The notes below the pieces were generated by a model. It saw nothing but the letters and a program-made list of their open reading frames with translations, was not told where the DNA came from and did not search any database. DNA of 64,000 nt from Collimonas antrihumi (GTDB taxonomy: Bacteria; Pseudomonadota; Gammaproteobacteria; Burkholderiales; Burkholderiaceae_D): contig NZ_JAGQED010000005.1 of the NCBI RefSeq assembly GCF_018304965.1, positions 170,250 to 234,249 on the forward strand, read 5' to 3'. Position numbers and translations under genes: made by a program. Numbering within the stretch: the first letter of the stretch is position 1; each line of letters starts with the position of its first letter. Of the stretch, positions 59,774 to 64,000 are shown piece after piece.

Positions 59774-62440
59774 ATGCATATAGCAGTTTTCAGTTGGTTC
59801 GGATGGTCTTTGCTTTGGTTTACCCCTTTGCTTGTACGCGTGTTTAAAGCGCGCCGGTCAGGGATAAACCCGCTCCGTGGTCCGGGATCGATCCGCTTGT
59901 GGCTGGGTACGTTCCTGATGCTTTGCAGTAGCAGTGCACTGGAAGCCATGCTGCGCACGCATGCATCTACACCGCCCGACGGCGTTCGTGTTGGCTACGC
60001 GCTCGCACATGGTTTCATGACCGTGCTTGGCACTTTCGGTAGTGTGTTGGCATTGATGGCATTCGGCGCCCTGGCACTCTCGTGGCTGTTCGGGAGTGAA
60101 TGGCTGAAATCGCTCGTGCCAAAAAACTCACTGCTGCAACGTATTTTCCCTGCAAACAAACAGCAGTCCGAGACTCCACGCGAACAACGGATAGCGCCCG
60201 TCGTCACCCCTGCCCATTCCGCGCCCAGAGCAGCAAGATCGCGCGAAAGTATTGCGGTGCCACCGCGCAGCAGGAAATCCTGGAGCTTGCCGTCAAGCGC
60301 CGATCTGCCTGAAATTCCTGGCAGACAACAAAAGCAACAAACGCCCTCTGTTAAGCGGGATGAAGTGAAAATCAGCGCCAGAAGCATGGCCGAATGGGCC
60401 ACGGTTGAACAGATCATTCCGACTCCGGCAATGCGCGCGCGCGCAAATATGGCGCAGCAGGCGCGAAACGCAAGTGCAGCCCGCAAAGACGCGATGCACA
60501 TGCGCCAGACGGAGCGTATGCAGAGTCGAAGCGCACCGCAGACAACAACCATCAGTACTCGCCCGATACCAGTGTCAATAGCAGCGGCGCCGGTCACTTC
60601 GATAGCAGGTAAAGCAGTTGCAGACCGGCCAGCAACGCTTGCGAGTGAACCAGACAGCGTGTCAAATATGGCCGCTCCGGCGCCTGCGGCCGCGATACCG
60701 CCGCTTGCCGTTGCCAACCCGGGTTCCTCAATCAATGCCATCCGTCAGGAAGCAGTTACATCTGATTCAGGCGCGGCAAACCTGCAGCTTCGCCCGGTAC
60801 CGGTTTCATCAACTGCGATTATTTCCACCTGTCCCGTGGCAGATAACGTGGAAGACGTCGTTGTGCAAGCTGTATTGCAGCCGCCGATTTCAAACGAAGT
60901 ACCGGCATTGCCGGCGAACGATAACGAAACTGATTTCTCATTCCGTCCGCTGCACGAACTACGCATTGATTTGCCAGGACTCGACTTGCTGGATCCTGCC
61001 GTCAACGAGCTGATCGATATTCCGCTTGAACGCCTGGCAGAAACCGGCTTGCTGATCGAACAGCGCCTGAAGGAATTCAAAGTACCGGTAACCGTACTGG
61101 GCGCCGATGCCGGGCCGGTAATTACACGCTTCGAGGTGGAGCCGGCGCTGGGCGTGCGCGGCAGCCAGATCGTCGGCCTGATGAAGGACTTGTCGCGCGC
61201 ATTGGGCCTGACTTCCATCCGGGTGGTGGAAACCATTCCCGGCAAAACCTGCATGGGTCTTGAGCTACCCAATCCAAAGCGGCAGATGATCCGCTTGTCG
61301 GAGATACTGGAGTCGCCGGCCTACCAGGATTCTGCATCGCATCTGACGCTGGCCTTGGGTAAAGATATTACCGGTGTCCCGGTCGTCGCCGACCTGGCGC
61401 GGGCGCCGCATATGCTGGTGGCCGGCACTACCGGTTCCGGTAAATCGGTGGCCATCAATGCAATGATTCTGTCGCTGTTGTATAAAGCTACGCCAGAAGA
61501 AGTACGCCTGATCATGATCGATCCCAAGATGCTGGAACTCTCGGTATACGAAGGCATTCCGCATCTGCTGGCGCCGGTGGTCACCGACATGAAACTGGCC
61601 TCCAATGCGCTGACCTGGTGCGTGGCCGAGATGGATAAACGTTACCGTCTGATGTCGGCACTCGGGGTGCGTAACGTGGCTGGATTCAACCAGAAGATCC
61701 GCGATGGCGAAATGCGCGGCAAGAAAGTCAGCAATCCGTTCTCGCTTACTCCGGATGCGCCTGAGCCGCTGTCTACCCTGCCGCTGATCGTCGTGATCAT
61801 CGACGAGCTGGCGGATCTGATGATGGTGACTGGCAAGAAGATCGAAGAACTGATCGCACGCCTGGCGCAGAAAGCCCGGGCCGCCGGGATTCATTTGATT
61901 TTGGCTACGCAACGGCCTTCGGTGGATGTCATCACCGGGCTGATCAAAGCCAATATCCCGACCCGTGTGGCGTTCCAGGTATCGTCGAAAATCGATTCCA
62001 GAACCATCCTCGACCAGATGGGCGCCGAGGCCCTGCTCGGCCACGGCGACATGCTGTTCCTGCCGCCAGGATCCGGCTATCCGCAGCGGGTTCATGGCGC
62101 TTTTGTGTCGGATGCAGAAGTGCATCGGGTAGTCGAGCACCTGAAGCAGTTTGGCGAGCCCGAATACGAAGAAGCGATTTTGGCCGGCGTGCCTGCCGAG
62201 GGCGCCAGCACAGACCTGCTCGGCGACAGCCAGGATGTCGAAGCCGATCCGCTGTACGACGAAGCTGTGGCGTTCGTCGTGCGCACCCGGCGTGCCTCGA
62301 TTTCATCGGTACAACGGCAATTCCGCGTCGGCTACAATCGCGCAGCCCGCCTGGTGGAGCAGATGGAAGCCGCCGGGATTGTTTCTTCGGTCGCTACCAA
62401 TGGCAGTCGTGAAGTATTGACGCCGGTGCAAGCGGAATAA
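59774..62440 (+). CDS. ftsK: DNA translocase FtsK
   Basis: 888 residues from ATG 59774; a TTG at 59741 lies upstream. The N-terminus has three or four membrane helices. A long, low-complexity linker rich in Ala, Pro, Ser and Arg extends to about residue 400. The motor has Walker [10 protein letters not shown], Walker [16 protein letters not shown], and [20 protein letters not shown]. The C-terminal gamma winged helix ([22 protein letters not shown]) reads KOPS sequences. It moves chromosome ends to dif at the septum. It starts about 300 bp from the hypothetical gene on the other strand. Confidence 0.95.
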   Translation: MHIAVFSWFGWSLLWFTPLLVRVFKARRSGINPLRGPGSIRLWLGTFLMLCSSSALEAMLRTHASTPPDGVRVGYALAHGFMTVLGTFGSVLALMAFGALALSWLFGSEWLKSLVPKNSLLQRIFPANKQQSETPREQRIAPVVTPAHSAPRAARSRESIAVPPRSRKSWSLPSSADLPEIPGRQQKQQTPSVKRDEVKISARSMAEWATVEQIIPTPAMRARANMAQQARNASAARKDAMHMRQTERMQSRSAPQTTTISTRPIPVSIAAAPVTSIAGKAVADRPATLASEPDSVSNMAAPAPAAAIPPLAVANPGSSINAIRQEAVTSDSGAANLQLRPVPVSSTAIISTCPVADNVEDVVVQAVLQPPISNEVPALPANDNETDFSFRPLHELRIDLPGLDLLDPAVNELIDIPLERLAETGLLIEQRLKEFKVPVTVLGADAGPVITRFEVEPALGVRGSQIVGLMKDLSRALGLTSIRVVETIPGKTCMGLELPNPKRQMIRLSEILESPAYQDSASHLTLALGKDITGVPVVADLARAPHMLVAGTTGSGKSVAINAMILSLLYKATPEEVRLIMIDPKMLELSVYEGIPHLLAPVVTDMKLASNALTWCVAEMDKRYRLMSALGVRNVAGFNQKIRDGEMRGKKVSNPFSLTPDAPEPLSTLPLIVVIIDELADLMMVTGKKIEELIARLAQKARAAGIHLILATQRPSVDVITGLIKANIPTRVAFQVSSKIDSRTILDQMGAEALLGHGDMLFLPPGSGYPQRVHGAFVSDAEVHRVVEHLKQFGEPEYEEAILAGVPAEGASTDLLGDSQDVEADPLYDEAVAFVVRTRRASISSVQRQFRVGYNRAARLVEQMEAAGIVSSVATNGSREVLTPVQAE

Positions 62441-62498
62441 AACAAACGGGATCGTAGGGTTGGCGCATCAAGCCCACCTGCATCTAAATAAGCCGGGC

Positions 62499-62524
62499 GA
62501 AAAAAAAGCCTGGCAAGCCAGGCT
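62499..62524 (-). terminator. Intrinsic terminator of ohr
   Basis: The hairpin AGCCTGGC-AA-GCCAGGCT (62507-62524) is followed on the minus strand by a run of eight or nine T. It lies 55 bp after the ohr stop codon. Confidence 0.85.
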
Positions 62525-62579
62525 GGGGATGAGGCGCATCTTCCGCCTCTGTCGCTACGTCAGAAGTGCTTTGTCAGAA

Positions 62580-63005
62580 CTACACCAGAGTCAGGGTAAC
62601 GTCGACGTTGCCGCGGGTAGCGTTGGAATATGGGCAAACCTTGTGCGCCTTGTTGACCAGCGCTTCAGCTGCACCGGCATCCATGCCAGGTAACGAGATT
62701 TGCAATTCCACTGCAATGCCAAAGCCGCCGGGAATCACGCCGATGCCGACCAGGCCGGTAATCGCCACGTCAGCTGGCAAAGTGATTTTTTCTTGCGCGG
62801 CGACAAATTTCATTGCGCCGATGAAGCATGCGGAATAGCCAGCCGCAAACAATTGCTCAGGATTGGTGCCGACACCACCGGCGCCGCCCAATTCTTTCGG
62901 GGTCGTCAATTTAACGTCCAGCACGTTGTCGGACGAGATAGCACGGCCATCACGGCCACCGGTTGCTGTGGCTTGCGCTGTATACAAGATATTTTCAACT
63001 GACAT
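62580..63005 (-). CDS. ohr: Organic hydroperoxide reductase Ohr
   Basis: 141 residues, the normal length. The two redox cysteines are C60 ([13 protein letters not shown]) and C124 ([13 protein letters not shown]). E50 in [10 protein letters not shown] is also conserved. Ohr reduces fatty-acid and other organic peroxides with lipoyl-type thiols in the cytosol. The ATG follows AAAGGAAATAATC. An OhrR-type dyad lies at 63139-63155, and ohrR is immediately upstream on the same strand. Confidence 0.97.
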   Translation of the reverse strand: MSVENILYTAQATATGGRDGRAISSDNVLDVKLTTPKELGGAGGVGTNPEQLFAAGYSACFIGAMKFVAAQEKITLPADVAITGLVGIGVIPGGFGIAVELQISLPGMDAGAAEALVNKAHKVCPYSNATRGNVDVTLTLV

Positions 63006-63138
63006 GATTATTTCCTTTATTGGCCGTTTGGGAAATCCTTTGGATCAGACCAGTCGGCCGTACTGACGATCCGGATAGATACAACATTAAAATGACGCAA
63101 GAATGAAACGTCATATAAGAAAAAACTTATACACAATT

Positions 63139-63155
63139 ATATTGCTCACAATTTA
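63139..63155 (-). promoter_or_regulatory. OhrR-type operator upstream of ohr
   Basis: Read on the minus strand this is TAAATTGTGAGCAATAT. It matches the site upstream of ohrR (63701-63717) at 14 of 17 positions, with ATTG/CAAT arms. Confidence 0.6.
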
Positions 63156-63188
63156 TTTTAAATGCGAAAGCAAGCCCCTATTCTTAAC

Positions 63189-63674
63189 TTAAGCAATATT
63201 GCCAGCCATCGCAGCACGTAGCCGCTGCAACTCCTTGGTCAGGGCATTCAATTCATCCAGCGAACATTCAGCACTGCAACTCACCTGCTGCGGTATCGCC
63301 TGCGCTTGCTGACGCAAATTTTTACCCGCGGCGGTCAAGCTGACGATTACCTGGCGCTCATCGTGGGACGCGCGCTGACGGCGCAAAAATCCACTGCTTT
63401 CCAGACGCTTGAGTAGTGGCGTCAACGTGCCGGAATCCAGGTACAGACGCTCGCCCAAGGCCGACACGGTAAGTTCGTCGCGCTCCCACAAGGTCAGCAA
63501 CACCAGATACTGCGGATATGTCAGGCCCAGTTTTTGCAGCAGCGGCTTGTAAATCTTGGTCATGGTCAGCGATGCTGAATACAACGCAAAGCACAACTGA
63601 TTATCCAGCAACAAACTTTCCGGCCCGAACAACTTGGACGGGATGTTTGCGGTTGGCTGTTTGCTGGTTTCCAT
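63189..63674 (-). CDS. ohrR: MarR-family peroxide sensor OhrR
   Basis: 161 residues from ATG 63674; an open frame further upstream is not used. The winged helix is visible as [32 protein letters not shown]. Sensor cysteine C28 lies in [14 protein letters not shown], and C133/C137 near the end suit the two-cysteine OhrR class, in which oxidation forms a disulfide and releases DNA. It probably represses ohr and itself. Confidence 0.94.
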   Translation of the reverse strand: METSKQPTANIPSKLFGPESLLLDNQLCFALYSASLTMTKIYKPLLQKLGLTYPQYLVLLTLWERDELTVSALGERLYLDSGTLTPLLKRLESSGFLRRQRASHDERQVIVSLTAAGKNLRQQAQAIPQQVSCSAECSLDELNALTKELQRLRAAMAGNIA

Positions 63675-63700
63675 GGCTTGAATATTACACAGCTCAAAAT

Positions 63701-63717
63701 TAAATTGCAAGCAATCT
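63701..63717. promoter_or_regulatory. OhrR-type operator upstream of ohrR
   Basis: TAAATTGCAAGCAATCT has arms ATTGC/GCAAT around AA and lies 27 bp before the ohrR ATG. It is near-identical to the site before ohr. Confidence 0.6.
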
Positions 63718-63873
63718 AGTTTGCATTTAAAACTATCGCCGGGATTGCGATTAGCTATGCACGGCGCCGCAGTTATCTCGCTAAATATATTACACGTCTC
63801 TCCGCTCAATCCACTACCTAAGGCTCCCCCTAAAAAATCCCTTAAACAGACTTTCGCGATTCCCATCATGCTA

Positions 63874-64000
63874 TGTAGTGGTCTAATTTGCCCGGACACC
63901 TCGATAGGTGGACAATCCACCATCCGAGGAGATTTGCATGACAAGGCAACGCCGCAATTTCGACCCCAGCTTTAAGCTTGAGGTCGTCAAAATGATCAAA
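63874..64000 (+). mobile_element. IS3-family insertion sequence, left end
   Basis: TGTAGTGGTCTAATTTGCCC at 63874 looks like an IS3-group terminal repeat, and a transposase start follows within 70 bp. The element continues past the window, so its right end cannot be seen. Confidence 0.7.
63938..64000 (+). CDS. IS3-family transposase OrfA, N-terminal fragment
   Basis: The 21 visible codons begin MTRQRRNFDPSFKLEVVKMI, typical of the helix-turn-helix protein OrfA of IS3-family elements, with the conserved F-K-x-E-V-V pattern. A GAGGAG ribosome site precedes the ATG. The rest is beyond the window edge. Confidence 0.75.
   Translation, partial: MTRQRRNFDPSFKLEVVKMIK

Overview
The window looks like a Burkholderiales chromosome, most likely Oxalobacteraceae (Collimonas/Herbaspirillum/Janthinobacterium-like; the genus is a guess). 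Grounds: GC-rich housekeeping genes, the rpsU-yqeY-dnaG-rpoD block, an RpoD with a very long Lys/Ala/Ser-rich N-terminus, and the gene string yebC-purD-hemF-nadD-rsfS-rlmH-maf-rng. Apart from one short island and an IS at the right edge, it reads as a contiguous core chromosome with two surface-polysaccharide loci.

Layout. 1-3178 (-): truncated quinone oxidoreductase, EamA exporter, HerA-like ATPase. 3315-10425 (+): eight co-directional housekeeping genes, many touching or overlapping. 10433-17734: lipopolysaccharide block. Two glycosyltransferases (GT8, GT9) on + face a GT8-GT9-msbA-O-antigen-ligase operon on -. 17797-34192: dnaE, trhO, a flavodoxin with a divergent LysR regulator, gluQ, rhlE, tsaD, a sigma factor with a 63-aa zinc anti-sigma protein, ybiB, and an antiporter/ybdK/flavoprotein string. 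34287-35156: a lone Wzz-type chain-length protein. 35315-40846: rpsU, yqeY, dnaG, rpoD.

41030-44580 is the accessory part. A tRNA-Ile(CAU) gene is followed by an integrase remnant with a frameshift, an IS481-type element lacking its 3' end, a two-gene module and a 41-bp perfect copy of the tRNA 3' half. The module is an unknown 196-aa protein followed, with a 20-bp overlap, by an XRE-HTH/ImmA-IrrE (M78) metallopeptidase protein. It resembles COG2856-type toxin-antitoxin or phage-defence modules in architecture and is the best candidate here for a little-described system. It is AT-richer than its surroundings and has a repeated TTGACA-containing motif upstream.

44627-55211 (-) is an exopolysaccharide operon: polyprenyl-phosphate sugar transferase, Wzx-like flippase, pyruvyl transferase, Wzy-like membrane protein, GT4, OmpR-type regulator, Wza-like export lipoprotein, Wzc-like tyrosine kinase. 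Divergent from it is a large lipoprotein with four IPT/TIG-like repeats and a metzincin-type zinc site. 58495-63674 carries an unknown protein, an FtsK translocase, and the ohr/ohrR peroxide pair with matching operator-like dyads. The window ends inside the left end of an IS3-family element.
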